DNA of 64,000 nt from Acanthaster planci. Its lineage: Eukaryota > Echinodermata > Asteroidea > Valvatida > Acanthasteridae. Position 1 is the first letter of the stretch. Each line of letters starts with the position of its first letter. Of this stretch, positions 35,401 to 48,520 are shown in pieces. The notes beneath the pieces are model-generated. The model saw only the letters and a program-made list of their open reading frames with translations, was not told the DNA's origin and did not search any database. Made by a program: the position numbers and the translations under genes. The stretch lies in the NCBI RefSeq assembly GCF_001949145.1, contig NW_019091431.1, forward strand, positions 248,001 through 312,000, written 5' to 3'.

Positions 35401-38400
35401 TTTTGGTTTTGCCGATAGCTCACTTTGGAGGTAAATCTCCTTCAAGTTTCAGAAAGGACACGCACCTCAAATCCACTTTGATTCAGAAAAATATTACTCT
35501 CCTGGATCCGCCCCGAACCACAGGAAAGTTTACTGACCTCATTTTAATTTACACACACACGACAGAAGTTACCAAACACCAGAGACAATGATCCCTTGCG
35601 ACCGTCCACACCGTGCTCCGCACGGCCTCGCTCCTTGACTCTTTCCCACCAATTCGGCACCGTGCAGATCAGGCGAAACACCTGCCTGGCTCCGCTGTGA
35701 CTGGCCGGCCGCGCCTCACATGGCCTAGCGTTGACAACCCAGCTCAGCTTGGGTATCGTACTTGGATTCCCGCTCGGACTAACTGTCGCCCAAAGTTCAT
35801 TAGCCCAAGAAAAATAAAGAAAAATCGCCTGCCGTGACTGCTCGTTTAGGCGCAGTTTAACAGTTGTATACTCAATCAAAATACGTGCAATGTGTATGCC
35901 GTAGTCACACTGACAACGTTTTCGTTTTCCTTAATATTTTTTTCTAATTTGTTGCGATGTCTCTTGATGTGCTCTTTATATTTTACCACATTGCTTTCTC
36001 TGTAATTTGGCTCTGTAGAGATGAAAAATGTAGTAGTTTAATTGCTTCCCATTCATTGAGCGAAAAACTTAACAAAAACCGGAGTTTGTGCGACTGTTTT
36101 GTCTCTCCTTCCAAGTTTTATTCTCACCTAATAACCTTTAAGTTTCAAGATCTCAGAACCTTCGATGAACCTTTAGCATTTCCACACCTTCACCGTGTTG
36201 AAGACTCTACAGTCTGAATACACGCCTGAAGTGAGTCAACCAAGGATAAATCCATCTTTTTCACACTGTATCCCAAGTAACTGCATGAAAAGCAAATTGA
36301 ATCGGAAATGCCAAGGCACTTCATTCTGGGCGATACGCTGTTGTCATTGACGACAAAAGTCGACTCTTGAGCCGAGGCAGGAGTGGTGCCGGTACAAGAT
36401 ATGTATGGAACGCAAAAGAGACAAGAACTCGGAGGCAACACATCGATCGTTCTGTTACATCGATCGATCGTTCTCTTTTGATCGATGAAAAAAGCGATGG
36501 TAAAAGTGCGATGGTAAAAAGATTGATGGAAAAAAGCGATAGAGAGAGAGAGAGATGAAAGAAGATCGATGGAGAGGGAGCAATGGTGAAGGATGAAATT
36601 GCACCGATGAGAGAGGTGCACAATTTTATGTGTGTGCGCATGCGTATACACACTGTTCCGCCTCAGCGTGTTAAGTTGGTTGGAGGGGTTAAGTGGAATT
36701 GGCCGCCACCATGCATTTTTTTTTGTGTTTTCCAGATTTGTTCTTGACAAGAAATCTTTTGTAGCTAAGAAAACAGCAAGGGAAACCGATTTGTGCAAGC
36801 AAAGTTCAAAGAATAATTGATTGGTTTTCGAGTTTTTGAAAGACTATGCAGGATTATTCCAAGAAAATTGAATGACAGTTTATAATAGGGAGGGGAAAGA
36901 ATATTGGTCATCGGCTGACCAGGGCTACTCTTTATAGACGAGGGCTCTGGTCGCCGATGTGTTGGAATGTTTTGTAATGTATTAGTGTCATCAGCATGGA
37001 GAGAAAATTTTGGTTGATGTCAGTTTTAACACACTGATGGTGATACCAATATTTGTGCATAGTTGAGTTCCAGGATAGTACCATAGATTATGTAAAAAAA
37101 ATTCTCAGAACCACACATACTCAAGAAAGAGATTGATCCATGGTGTAACCGCAATCGTTTTACTTATATAGTTCTTTCACCATGAAACCTTCAAGTCTTA
37201 TCTTTTTCTTCAATGTTATTATACATAACTGGGAAGTCCACACCTGTCTCCTGTAAGGCCACGGTAATGGATGGGTAACGCCTGTCAACACGTAGAGGTA
37301 CAATACTCTTATCTGGTGCTCAGCGACGCCAAGGCTCGCTTATGTAACTCCTCCCCCAAGAAATGCGGACCGTTGCGATACTGAGTACGGCGGAAGTGTG
37401 CATACGCATGCGCACACACATACAATAATATTGTGCACCGCTCGCATCGATGTAATTTCATCGACCTTCGTCATCGTTCCCCTCCCATCTTCCTACATCA
37501 CTCTCTCTCCGTCGCTCTTTTTTCATCGCTCTTTTAACATGGCGCTTTCTCCGTGGCTCCTTTTCCATCGATCTTTTTCATCGATCACAAGAGAATGATC
37601 GATCGACGTAGGGGATAGATCGATCGATGTTCAAAAACAATCGATCGATGTCACAGAACAATCGATGTGTTGCCTCTGAGCTTTTGCTTTTTCGGCGTTC
37701 CATAGATTTTCACATCGCGTTAAGCTGAGGTAATCTCAAGGACAGTTTCAGTTTATAGAAAGTGTGACGGAAATTCTGTCTACCATGTTGCAGACCTTAG
37801 TGTACTGTCACTGACCGTCCAGGGTTCTATTCCCACCGAAGTCTTCAAAGTTCTTGCAAGTTTTTAGACCTCACGCTTGTCTTACATGGACCTCTGTGGA
37901 ACTCTTTCACTTTGTTCTCCTGCACTACCGCATTGACATTTCTTCGCTATGGTTGATTTGTGTGTAAAGAAAATCCAGTCTGTTGCACCTTCCTTTCATG
38001 AGACTCGCTCGCTGAAAGAAACTCTGTTTGTAACAATGTCTTAGAATGTGTCTTAGAACTAGGACGGGTCATTGACGTCGCTGACAGCTTGGCCTTGGCC
38101 TAAACCATTTTAATTGTTTCTGAACTAAAGGGCGGAGCTCTTGAAGGTGAGAAGGGGTATATCTCTGGCCTCTTTCCACTGATTCAGTGTTCTTGCCATT
38201 CAGTCAATCGTCACTCTCTCATTTTTTCGCAGGTGAAATCTTTCCTTTTACTGTGTTCTGCAGTCTAATTCTTCCTCCTTGATTCGTCTCCTTCATAATT
38301 TATTTTCTTTTCTTTGTATCTAAAATCCTCCTGGAATGGGTGTCAGTCTGTTGTGATTATACCTGGCTGGTTGTGATGGTTGAATTACTGTGGTTAACCA

Positions 38401-41400
38401 GCGTTCACATCTCGTTTGTTCCGGATAAAATGAATGCCGGCAGTTAGGGGAAAAATACAGCCAGCAAACCGCCACCCCACCACGTCTCTCATCCAAGCAC
38501 CTTAGGGAGACTACATACCTCAAAAGTATTGACAATGCCTGCGGTCACAACGAATTAATTAGAATTTTTGACAGCGTTAAATGGTATGTGGTATTGCGAA
38601 GCTTGTGCAATTTTGCTCAAATAGTCTGTCAATCTTTTCTGCACCCTGGAAGCAGTAAGCGAACTTTTGGCATGCCTCCCCTTCTGGCTATAATTTTGTA
38701 AAGTTGAATTAAACAATTGGAAAAGCCAACAAATATTTTAGTTTTGACAGGTTGTTTGTTTTATCCCTCGCTGTTTTGTTCTTAGGTTTGGTTTTTGGTT
38801 GTTCTTAGCTCGTCAATGTCACTTAAGGTACCCCCACATCCGTTTTTATTTGAAAAATGCTCCCAGCGAGTCGACATCAAAACGACACGTGGGGGAAAAT
38901 ACCATTCTGAACTATTTGTCAATGAGCCTCCTTAGAGATAATGTCTTGGAGTTGTTCTAGTTTGCTGATTGCACCCTTGCCTTAAGCAGAAGTCACACCT
39001 TATTTTCGGAGAAGTAACATTGTAATGTGATGACATGTTTTCCTGGCGTACCCGTGCGGTTTTCGGGTTGGTCATGTTCCCATGTTGGGTTGTGGCACGC
39101 GCATTGACGTCGCCCGCGTGTAATTTACGTATAGCGAGGGAATACCTGATGGAATCAGAGGTGTCGGTATTTGCCCATGGCTCATGATCTTGTTTCACGT
39201 CAATGCCATTCTCGTTGCGGGGAACTGATTTGATGGTTTCCGTAGAACCTCCTGCAGAGTCGATCCTCTTTAAGTTTGTGTCCTCAGCCGATTAACCCCT
39301 ACCATTCTTTCCCAATATTTCATTCACAATGCTATTCAGTCTTAATTGTGTCCAGGCATCCTCCAAGCAACTATCGAATCGTTGAGAGTATTTGTAAATG
39401 CGCAAACTCGGTTTTTAGTTCAATAAATAATATAATGAACTATACATGGAAGTGCCCAGCTTCGAATTCGTGTTTGGAAACTTAGTCAGCTACATTGATG
39501 CAAAGGTTTAGAACTTTGTTTACCAGGCTAGTATTGGCTACAGTATTTATCATCTCGACCAATCAGAGTACGCGCTGTAAACACTCGACCAATCACAGCA
39601 CGCCACGTCATACATGGTCAACTTACCATATCGGCTGGGATCGAGCTCCGAGGCCTTAATGTTGTCCTCATCTAGATGCACCTTTGCTGTGTTCTCTGGG
39701 AAAGATCCTTCGGTTGAGGGTTCATCAGGTGAGAGGTCAATAGATTCGTCCAGTGCATTTCCCCCATTCAGATCCTCACCGTCGTAATCTTCTTCAGTTG
39801 CTGCGGGTGCAAAACGATTTTTAAAAACAATTGTCATTTTGAAGACACTGTAGTATTTAGTTTTAAAATAAAAAAAATCTAAAAATTGTTGTATTGTACA
39901 TTTGGAATTGTGCGTTTTATCTCACTTTTTTGAAGAATTAACGCCCTTGGAAGTTTACTTGCTCTTTATAAGTCTATAGAGCGAAATTACAAATATGCTA
40001 TTAGATTGAAGTCTCATAGATCCTATTCAGTAGGCTTATAGATTATCTCGAGGTGTACCTTGATACTGCCTCAAGTTAGTAAGAACCTGGTAGTTTCCAA
40101 TTACCAATTCAATTTGTTGTTCCTTCAGGGAGCCTCAATGCCCTTCAAGTTTTTAAGAATTCCAAGGACGATGAACCTACCTGTAGTTTGGCAAACTGGA
40201 CAGCAAGAGTCCGGTAAAACGACTGAATTGGCACATGGAATTTCTGGGCAAGTCCTCAAAGCACAATACACCCTGCCTGCCTGCAGATAGATATTAGAAC
40301 CATGATTTCAACATCACAGAGGATGAAGACATGAAGGCCAAGTCGGACTCAAAGTCGTCCAAATTATGAACCATGACCTTGATAATGATATCAGTATCTT
40401 ACGAATCTGTATTCTGACACTGCTAATAAAAAGAGTCTGTTCTTTTGATGTCACTTTTTTTTCAAGTGGCTGCTAAAGCTACATGGCTGGTTGTCAGTAC
40501 AAAAGAAAAATAATTTGGGATTCGAAAACCAACCAGAAGCAAAAGGTGATATTTTGGGGAACTTTAGCTGTCAATACAAGTTGTAGGCAAAATGATAGTG
40601 GTCTATTTGGGTGTTTCAACACCTTATAGGGGAGTCTTTCTCTTGCGCGTAGCCGAGAAATGGAAATGTTTGAACACTGTCCTGCTTTTAAAATAAAACT
40701 CTGTTGTAGTTTGTGGAAAACTGGAGCATCGAATTGGAATTTGGAAGGTCTTGGATCTTACCGAGCAGCTGCACTGGACACATTGATCGTCTCGTCTTGA
40801 ACGAAATATGTCCGTCGCTGTGAAGAGCTCACCGTGTTCATATTCCCTGCCTTTGTACTGGCAACTTTGAGGGGTCGTTGTTGGTTGTACCGTAGTGGCT
40901 TCAAATTCTGAAGAAATAGTCATGTTGTTGGAGAGTTATGAATTATAATCACTGAGAAGTTTATTGAGGTGTCTAACTGACAATATTGAAGTTAATAGTT
41001 GGTTGCACTGTGGTTGTTTAAAAATCTGGACGTGCAAATAATTCCATCAGGTGATTGCATTTGTTTGGTTGCAACAATGAGAATATTCATAACTGACCTG
41101 CTATTTGCCAAGCTTTACCACTTGGACGATGTTGGTTTGATAATAGAAAGTATTATTCAGAAATTACAAAGTCGCCAATAAAGTTTACCCGAGGCACATG
41201 TTGGGCAGCACTGTCCGGGGACTTGTCTTGGGTGTGCACAGGTGGGATACGGACACGTTTTACCGTCACACCGAACCTGCCCTGCCGCATGGCATGAGCA
41301 CAGAATGCAATAGTCGATACCATTAGGGCGTAGGTAGGGATGCCAGCTATCACCTATTACGTACTGGGTGCTACCAAACTGACATACATCTATAAAACCA

Positions 41401-44400
41401 AAAAGTAGTTAATTGAAAAGATTAAACTTTGACTCTTGTGCTAACTGTCTTCTATGTTCTCGAGTGAAACTAGGTGTTTATTTTTTAATTTACCAATCTG
41501 GCTCTTGGTTAATTAATAAATTTTACTTTACTGGGTCCAAAATCAATCGTTTTTATGCCATGGTTAACCAGAAGCCCACTTCCTTTTCATCCCTGTCGAA
41601 TCGATCAAATCGTTCACTGAATCAAGACACTGGCTCCACACAGCTTTGGATAATAAGGGGTCAACAAACTGAGCAGGGAGGACATTGTCAGAACTTTTGT
41701 GCTTGGTTTTACCATCTTGACCACCAACGTCTTGGGTTTCCCTCGCGGTTTCGGAAAATTGTCTTCCGACCAGTAAGATGTCAGCCACGCATCACTTGAA
41801 ATCTAGGCACACGGACCAGGCAGAGCGGGCGCCACAGCCTAAGTGCATCTCAATACTGTGTGTTATGGTATACGAGGGAAAACGATGGGCTGGCCCACTT
41901 TACGAAGATTAATTAAAACAAGAGTGCGGGATGGAGGGAGGAGAAACGGAAAACGAAAGACAGAACTATAACCAAAAGGGTCATACATGACGCCTGGAGA
42001 GCAGGCTAACACATCACGAAGAGGGTTTTTTATCTCCTTGAATTCATCCTCTTTCCGAGGAAAGAACAATTTCAGTTCTCCCAGATTTATTTTGAAGTGT
42101 GTTGTTCGATGATGTTGACTGACCGAGATCTGTCATCTTTATATTCGGTACTCCTTTCGAGCCTTGGAGGGAATGGAAGATTAAATCGAGACAGGATGCA
42201 ATAACTGGTGTAGAAGATAGCTGATGAGTTCTCTGGCCGGACGACTGTTTAATGAACATAAGCTCTGGCTGCCTACCCGCAGTGCACCACTGTTTCTATT
42301 TTTTTCACCTTCAGAAGGAACGACTGTTTTATGAGTGTTGTACAGCAAATACTATTTATTAAGGTCTTCTTAAAATTTTGCCTCAAAGTTCATGCAGTAG
42401 TGAAAAACGTCATTTTAAGTTTCATCTTGCAAAGAATATAACCGTGCTTTGTTCTCCGAAAGTTCCACTCAATACATTACACCGTACAGTACAGTTTAGC
42501 GCCAATCGTGTACATTTGCTATGAAATAAATTATGCTTACCATAAAAAACATCCTGAACAATTAGCAATATACCGATCATAACACGTGATAGCAATATGC
42601 TCAGCTCCAACCACAATTTTCAACCATTAATTTCTATTCATCACCAGTGGATTTTCCTTTTTTAATGTCTGACATCGCGTGGATTGCGTAGACAGAAAGC
42701 AGACCTCCCTAGCATTGTACAAAGGCTGGTGCCTTTTGTCTTCGTAATTACGATTGCATAAACACAGGGTGTAGAAATATTTGGAAAAACCATTGACCTT
42801 CGTCAGGCTGGGTACCAAAGAAAATGGGTTCTCCGCTCGCTAATGGATCCATTTTACGACCGACTGGCGCGCCTTATGATGCCTTGTCTCCAAAAAAGAA
42901 GACAAAAAGACGTGGCCACGGTCCAGATTTTCCGTTATTCGTAATTCCTAAGTAAAAATAACGACAAACGGCCGCGGCATACCAGAGTTTTGTTTGCTGG
43001 AAGTCCAATATACGTGGAGAGTGCAATGAAACGGTTCGTAACAGTTTTGCAAAACTGAAAACATTGAACACGAACGTTGTCGCCAGAATTCCAACATCGC
43101 GTGTTCAGTATATGACGACAGTACAACGAAACGATTATTTTCATAACCGAATTTTACATTTTACATTGTCACGCAAAAATGACACACACAGACTTGCAGT
43201 CGTAAATATGTCCCCAAAGCAAGTGGCCAAATAAAGTACAACTACTAGACACTCCGCTTGGAGACCCGTCGGTGCCCCATTTAGCCCAGATTTCTAGCGA
43301 AAACGGGTGCCGGGGTAAAAGCGCTAATTTGGCACTTGGCTTGACCTGGGGGTGAAGTGTGTGCCGGGCCGCCGCGCTTTCACAGCCCGGCACGGTAGGC
43401 GTTATAGACCGGCCGCCTCGCTGGACCCAGGGTCGTCCTCGTTGTTTGTTTTAAGCCCAGAACAGTTTCTTTTCTGATTGCAACTCAAGTGGAGTTCTAT
43501 CAACAACTAAAGTGAATGCTTAAATTTGGAAGCACCTCTGTAAGAGGAGAATGTTTATGGCCCTGTGTAAATACAAACCAACTGTCATTGAGCTTCTTGA
43601 ATTAAAAACCGCAGGTACGCGATAGATTTCATGTTCTGCAGAAAATAACCGTCAATAAGACAGTACAAGCGACTGAAATTTTGTTCTTTCGATCGCTTCA
43701 TTTGGCGTTGAGGAGCTTGTGAACTCGCCAGCAAAGCGCGACCAAGTCTTTGAAAACTACAAGGCTGTTCTGTGTTCAATACATACACTGATACGTCCAC
43801 GCTGCCTGCATGCCCCGCTCAACCATTAGGAGCCCTCTTAAACCTGTCAAAAACTTCCCCGACAATTGGTCACCAGTCTCCGCCACCAGACAGCGAGTTG
43901 CCATCAAAATAAAAGCAGAAAGCACGAACAACAATACCAAGTCCCCCAATCGAGTGTTTACAGCCCCACTATACCCCTACCAATTGTCGACCGCATGTCA
44001 ATACATCTGTTTTGACGCTGGAGCCCCCCCCCCTTATCGAAGAGAGCCATCATAGGAGTTTTATGCTGGAGGACAAACAAAATCTGTGATGTTCACTTGG
44101 TGGCCAAGATTTTAGGCTTCAGCTATATAGACCAGTAAAGAAAAGTACATGTATGTCTTTAGTTTCTCAGTAGTGCCGTCACCTGCGTGTCCATAATCAC
44201 AGGAATCAATTGAAAAACCCAGGAAAACTTGACGACTGCATGTGCGCCTTTCCTTCATAATAATTATTCTATATGACAGAAGTTAAGGGTTGACCGGTCC
44301 ATAGAGGATCAGGACTGTGGCGTTGACAACCGAGCACTTACATTTCCTCCTATTCACTGCAGCCGATTCAAAGGAATTATGTAGCAACAAAAAGGACCCA

Positions 44401-44936
44401 AGTTCTGGGAAAACTGTTCATTGGAGGATGAATTCACCAGTTCCTCACGAGCAAAAGCAACACCCTTCTTGGAACCGAATGTCGCCTCATTATTTTGGTC
44501 TCGTGACTTAAGAATGTTGAAACTTGGATCCGTCAAAAAACAAAGAAACAAACAAAAAGCAAAACAAAAACTGCCATCTCCAGGTTATAGAATTTTAACT
44601 TGACTTCACTAAGACCAACAAAACACTGTCTTCACTCGCAAGTTTTAAAGTTCAAGTAACCTGCACCACGCATTGTTAATGTTATGTAGTATATGGTTAA
44701 ACTATCTAACCAAACTGTTAAAGTGTGCTATACCTAACCTAACACCTTACAACAGGATCTGAGCAATGGTAACTTATTTTCTGCGGTTTTACAAAGAAAC
44801 CAAAGATTACATTCTGGTTACAGTAATAGTTACACTACAGCTTCTTACCATTTCTTGGCTGCCTCGTTCCCGATGGTGTAGCATATATTGTCACCACTAG
44901 TGATGTTGCGATGAGTAGAGAAAGCCAGCACGCCAT
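32426..44936 (-). CDS. CHRDL2: Chordin-like protein (secreted BMP antagonist)
   Basis: Chordin-like proteins are secreted and bind BMPs through von Willebrand factor C (VWC) domains. Ten minus-strand coding exons: 44936-44849, 41389-41189, 40907-40762, 40280-40181, 39800-39627, 34445-34348, 34027-33925, 33450-33232, 33077-32982, 32613-32426. They total 1413 bases and 470 residues. Residues 1-20 are a signal peptide (MACWLSLLIATSLVVTIYA). VWC1 is at about 30-96 (GDSWHPYLRPNGIDYCILCS, CCPTC). VWC2 is at about 110-178 (CQYKGREYEHGELF, QCVQCSCS, CCPVC). An acidic spacer follows. VWC3 is at about 237-303 (CVSNGKTYYEDQSWHP, CILCTC, CCKVCP). The C-terminal region, with LHEFAPYLVED, TGWYQLTGAS and CTSNCQRQVVRLIRMLRP, corresponds to the chordin-like tail. 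Three VWCs and the tail match CHRDL1/2, not full chordin, which has four VWCs and CHRD domains. CHRDL2 is chosen over CHRDL1 because of the POLD3 neighbour. Confidence 0.92.
33598..33728. mobile_element. Short MITE with 32-bp inverted ends in CHRDL intron 8
   Basis: The ends AAATTACCGGTTTTGCCCTT..ACCCAACATATA and the reverse complement of TATATGTTGGGT..AAGGGCAAAACCTGTAATTT differ at only about one base. A related end (ATATACGTTGGGTACGGGCA) is at about 48712-48732. With about 130 bases in total it has no coding capacity. Confidence 0.75.
36403..37704. mobile_element. Foldback element with long ATCGATCG-rich inverted arms
   Basis: The left arm (36403-36667) runs TATGGAACGC..GAGGCAACACATCGAT, then ATCGATCG-type repeats, AGAGAGAG and CATCGGTGCAAT-like sequence, then TGTGTGTGCGCATGCGTATA. 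The right arm (37381-37704) carries the same order reversed: TACGCATGCGCACACACA, TTCATCG repeats, ATCGATCGATGT, CGATGTGTTGCCTC and GCGTTCCATA. The arms are about 265-320 bases with length differences, around about 0.7 kb of unique DNA. No transposase was seen. Confidence 0.75.
37105..37162. repeat. Partial copy of the TMEM256-intron inverted-repeat element
   Basis: CAGAACCACACATACTCA..AGAGATT..CATGGTG..ACCGCAA matches 18171-18222 with small changes. It lies inside the central region of the foldback element, so it was captured or inserted there. Confidence 0.55.
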
Positions 44937-47900
44937 TTTATCAGTGACTGCCGACATAAGTGTCCAGAAAAAAAGAAACATTCAAGATTTCAAAATGTCA
45001 TTCTGCTATTTTATTCTTGCATATTGACCTTAATGGATTGCAAAAATTCCTACATAGGTTCACGTTACGATCCCATCTGTTCCAAGTTAAATACTCTACG
45101 GAAAATAGCGCATGCAGGCCGTTCTGAGTGGTGAGGGAAAGAATTTTACAAAGCGAGTTCGTATAAGTGCACATTGAAAAGCATTGTTTGCACTGCTTTC
45201 ACCTTTGATAAATTCCGATTGCTGTGTAAATAATGCTTTTGACGGTCGAGTTATTGCCAATTCCAACCTCCTTTTTGTTCTTTTGGATTCCAGAGAGCTA
45301 GTAAGCAAAGTTGATCATTTTCACCATGCGCCAGTTTATCCTTCGGCAATTCAAAAATATAGATTTCCCCTGCATGTCAGTGTCTACAATGTTCCCCTTG
45401 TTACTTAAAAATATGAACACGCTATACGTTATGATTTATTGTTTATCTAACAGTGCTGTGACACGCGGCAGGCACTTGACAGGTTGGTCATATGGCGGCG
45501 GGAACCATTATTTACGTGCACCATTACTTGACTCTTAACATGAAACAGTCGCCGGGGGTAGTTACTTTAGGTACAGTAATAAAAATGGTAGCCGCGTAGT
45601 AGACCCTGGATTCTCTGCACGTCAACTTGGTTGTGTGATGGTCCGTGACAAGTTTCCAGTCACGGTGCGCGTTGTATGTTTTGACAGATAAGGGTGGTGA
45701 GGGTAGGACAAACCAGCCGGCGCTACATCGCGCCGCGTGCCGCAGCCAGAGGCGAGCTAGCGAGACAGTCAGCCCGCCACCCGTACAAGTGGAATAGACG
45801 GCTATCATATACAATTTTGACAGATAGGTATATCAATTTTAGGGGGCTGGTTGGAGGAAAGTCCTGAGATCGTCCACCACGGCCGACATCTGTGGAAGTC
45901 TGAGCTTATGGTCAGCTGTTTCCATCTGTATTCTTGTTTATGGATTGAGCTGTGATCATGGGGTGATATCAAACTTTTTCAAACATAAAAAGCAGACGGT
46001 GCTGTCGCGGGATTATGAACGAAATGTATGACTTGCACCAGTTAGGAATTTTCAGCCCAAGATTTCCCTTCGGAAAAATTGCATGCTATGCCAGCTTACA
46101 AAATTCGAGCGAGTCCTTAATCTTTCACAGGGGACGTAGAAAGTCTGACTATAAACTGACCAGGAAACGTATCCCATCTTAAAAAGCCAAACGACTCTTG
46201 ATGAAATTGTATAGTTGTGCAGTTGAAGCTTTTGTTAATGTTTTAAGTCAATTTACTTGTTCAAACACAGAGAGCACATTCCTTACTTTAATTTGAGTTG
46301 CTGAAATTGTTAAAATTTTCACCAGATGGCAACAAACACCAAAAACAAGTGGATTTACCACATCACTGTGGTTTAAAAGCAAACTTGAACTTTAAACTCC
46401 TTGCCTACCTTTTCTGGTGAATATTTACTTGTCGGCAGAGTTGTAAAAGAAAAGGTCCAGCTCGGAAATGTCTAGTTTGCGATGGAAGTTCCGAAATCCA
46501 AAGTGCGTTTAATTCCAGTTGGAAAGAGAACCGCGGTTGATGGCAGTCCTGCGCGACGGCGATCCAATTTCTAAATGGCCTCACAGAAAGTGAAGAATGA
46601 GGCAGACGACACTTTGGATTTTCCCTTTGCATTATGGGTAATGAGGGTTTTTCGTTCTCGGTTGAATTATTAACGTCTTATTATATGCCAGCTTGCGCGT
46701 GCGTAGTCTAGATTCCAGACTGGCGCAACCATAGCGGATGTCGGCGTCAACATAACACGCCACTGCGGAGCCAGTCTACCCTCAACACCCCCCCCCCCCC
46801 CGTCTTGGCAAAACATCAGTTTTATTTCTGTTCAGAATTAACACAATCAGTTACCACGAAATTCTTGCCTCAATAAGCGTACACAAGAATTCACACAATG
46901 AAAACCTTTTCAGCTTCAGACTGTCTGGAAATGACTAGCATGGCGTAGTGAAGGAGACAGTTGGGCGCGGCACGGCCAAGTAACCCCGTGGTGCCGGCGT
47001 CCATGCGCGCTTATACTGGCTGGCACCCATTCCTCAAAGGTGTCTTTAATGACAGGTTCTTATGACAGTAATCCTTTAAGCTTAAGAGGATAATGACTTT
47101 GTTTTGTTATCCGCCTGTCAGTTTCGGTTCCTCAAATCTGATGTGAAGTACGATCGAGATATCTACCATGAAACTACTAGCGGAAGTTGTTTCCAAACCT
47201 ATAGATAAAATAGAGCAGATCTCATCAGTCTTGCCCTGTTGAACCCAACTATGATTGAGCACACGGGATTATTAATAGATTGAGTTGAAAGTAGGGGGTA
47301 GCCCCATTCATAAAAAGCTTCTCGCAACTTCTCAATCAATTATTGAAGTAGTTCTGCCCTTGGAGTGGCGGATCGCATGAAAGTACAGATTAAATTAAAA
47401 GAAAAAAGTGGAAAAAGATGAGAAACTTAATTTAATTGTGTTTAATTAAGAAACCAAATCTTAGGCAATTTGAGTCTTGCAGCATTTGTTTATCTGATAA
47501 CTGAGCTAATGTGGTATTCGCCTCAACCCCCCCCCCGACTCTGGGCGCCAAGTCAGATCAAGTTGTCTTCATTAAAACATCAATATTTCCAGAACTTATC
47601 GGTTTTAATTACCAGAAGTTTTCAAACGTCACGCCTAGTAGTGTTTATCGTTACCAAGGAAACACATGCCACTTTTTCATTTTTAAACATGCTGTAACTT
47701 GTGCAATTTTAATCATTATTGGACCTGATGTTTCGAAGCAGGATTCGAGGCGCCCTTTGCGGATGATTTAATTTAGTTGCACCGCCAAAACATGCTATTT
47801 TTGGTTCTCATCAGCAAAACTATTCTTGACACTGGTCAACCGTAAGTCTTCCTGATTGTTATAGGCCTTATACACTTACCGCAGAACGAATCAGACTTAT

Positions 47901-48342
47901 CGACTTAAAGTCTGCATAAGAGTGTTCTCATTTTACCCAACAGCTTCCCCTTTCTTGAGAATTCCCCAGGTTAACCGACAGAAGCATGGTAAGCAGGTTT
48001 TGCCTTAATAAACTCTAACCACGGTAGAGCCATATTTCCATTTCTGTCTCAAGTTACGGCACCGATGTTGCATATAAATGCCGGGCGCCATCTGTTTCTT
48101 CATGGTTCTCTCGGTATAACATCCTGTAATTAGTTTATTGTGGAACGAGGATGACTGATCCACTGCAAACTTTCTAAACTTAATACAGACTTTATGACTT
48201 TTACGAGTCAACCACGCAGTCAAAATAAATCAGGTAAACGAAACCGGTCGACAGAATTTCAGTGTAGTATGACGATTGGTGACGCTCTTCGCACAGTGAA
48301 TTTACCCAGCTTGGGTTACTCGACTTGCGGAAGTTTACAAGT
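44937..48342. other. CHRDL upstream region, no gene recognised
   Basis: This holds the presumed promoter of the chordin-like gene. A locally GC-rich, CpG-containing patch at about 45690-45790 could hold a 5' non-coding exon or promoter. A C-run lies at about 46788-46801. Short open frames show no domain. Confidence 0.45.
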
Positions 48343-48520
48343 CAATACGGGCGTTTCACAATAGTGCGCCTCCAAGAGTTTGCAATGCGTTGCCTAATCA
48401 CAGTGCACGAAATCTGTCGACCAAATATGAGTTTGGTAAGGGTCAACAGATATCGCGCACTGTGATTGGTCAACGCCTTGCAAACTCTTGGAGGCGCACT
48501 ATTGTGAAACACCCGTATTG
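48343..48520. mobile_element. Palindromic MITE (about 180 bp)
   Basis: CAATACGGGCGTTTCACAAT..AGTGCGCCTCCAAGAGTTTGCAA (48343-48385) is mirrored by TTGCAAACTCTTGGAGGCGC..ACTATTGTGAAACACCCGTATTG (48478-48520). The inner parts also pair (TGCCTAATCACAGTGC and GCACTGTGATTGGTCA). The sequence as a whole folds as one long hairpin with a loop of about 50 bases. It is non-coding. Confidence 0.85.

Larger units (their letters stand above)
34446..39626. other. Large CHRDL intron 5 with transposon
   Basis: A 5.2 kb intron between the acidic spacer exon and the VWC3 exon. It contains the foldback element at 36403-37704 and a partial match to the hammerhead-like element at 37105-37162. Plus-strand frames at 34828-35256 and minus-strand frames at 35544-35879 and 36190-36798 lack any domain and are not called as genes. 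Confidence 0.6.

Noticed and set aside
35544-35879. 111-codon minus-strand open frame
   Set aside because: No domain; lies within an intron of CHRDL; composition is like non-coding GC-rich sequence.
36190-36798. 202-codon minus-strand open frame
   Set aside because: It runs through the ATCGATCG/AGAG repeats of the foldback arm. The His/Ser/Leu-rich low-complexity peptide is a product of the repeats.
45524-45814. 96-codon minus-strand open frame in a GC-rich patch upstream of CHRDL
   Set aside because: No domain. The CpG-containing composition alone explains the open frame; promoter or 5' UTR is more likely.
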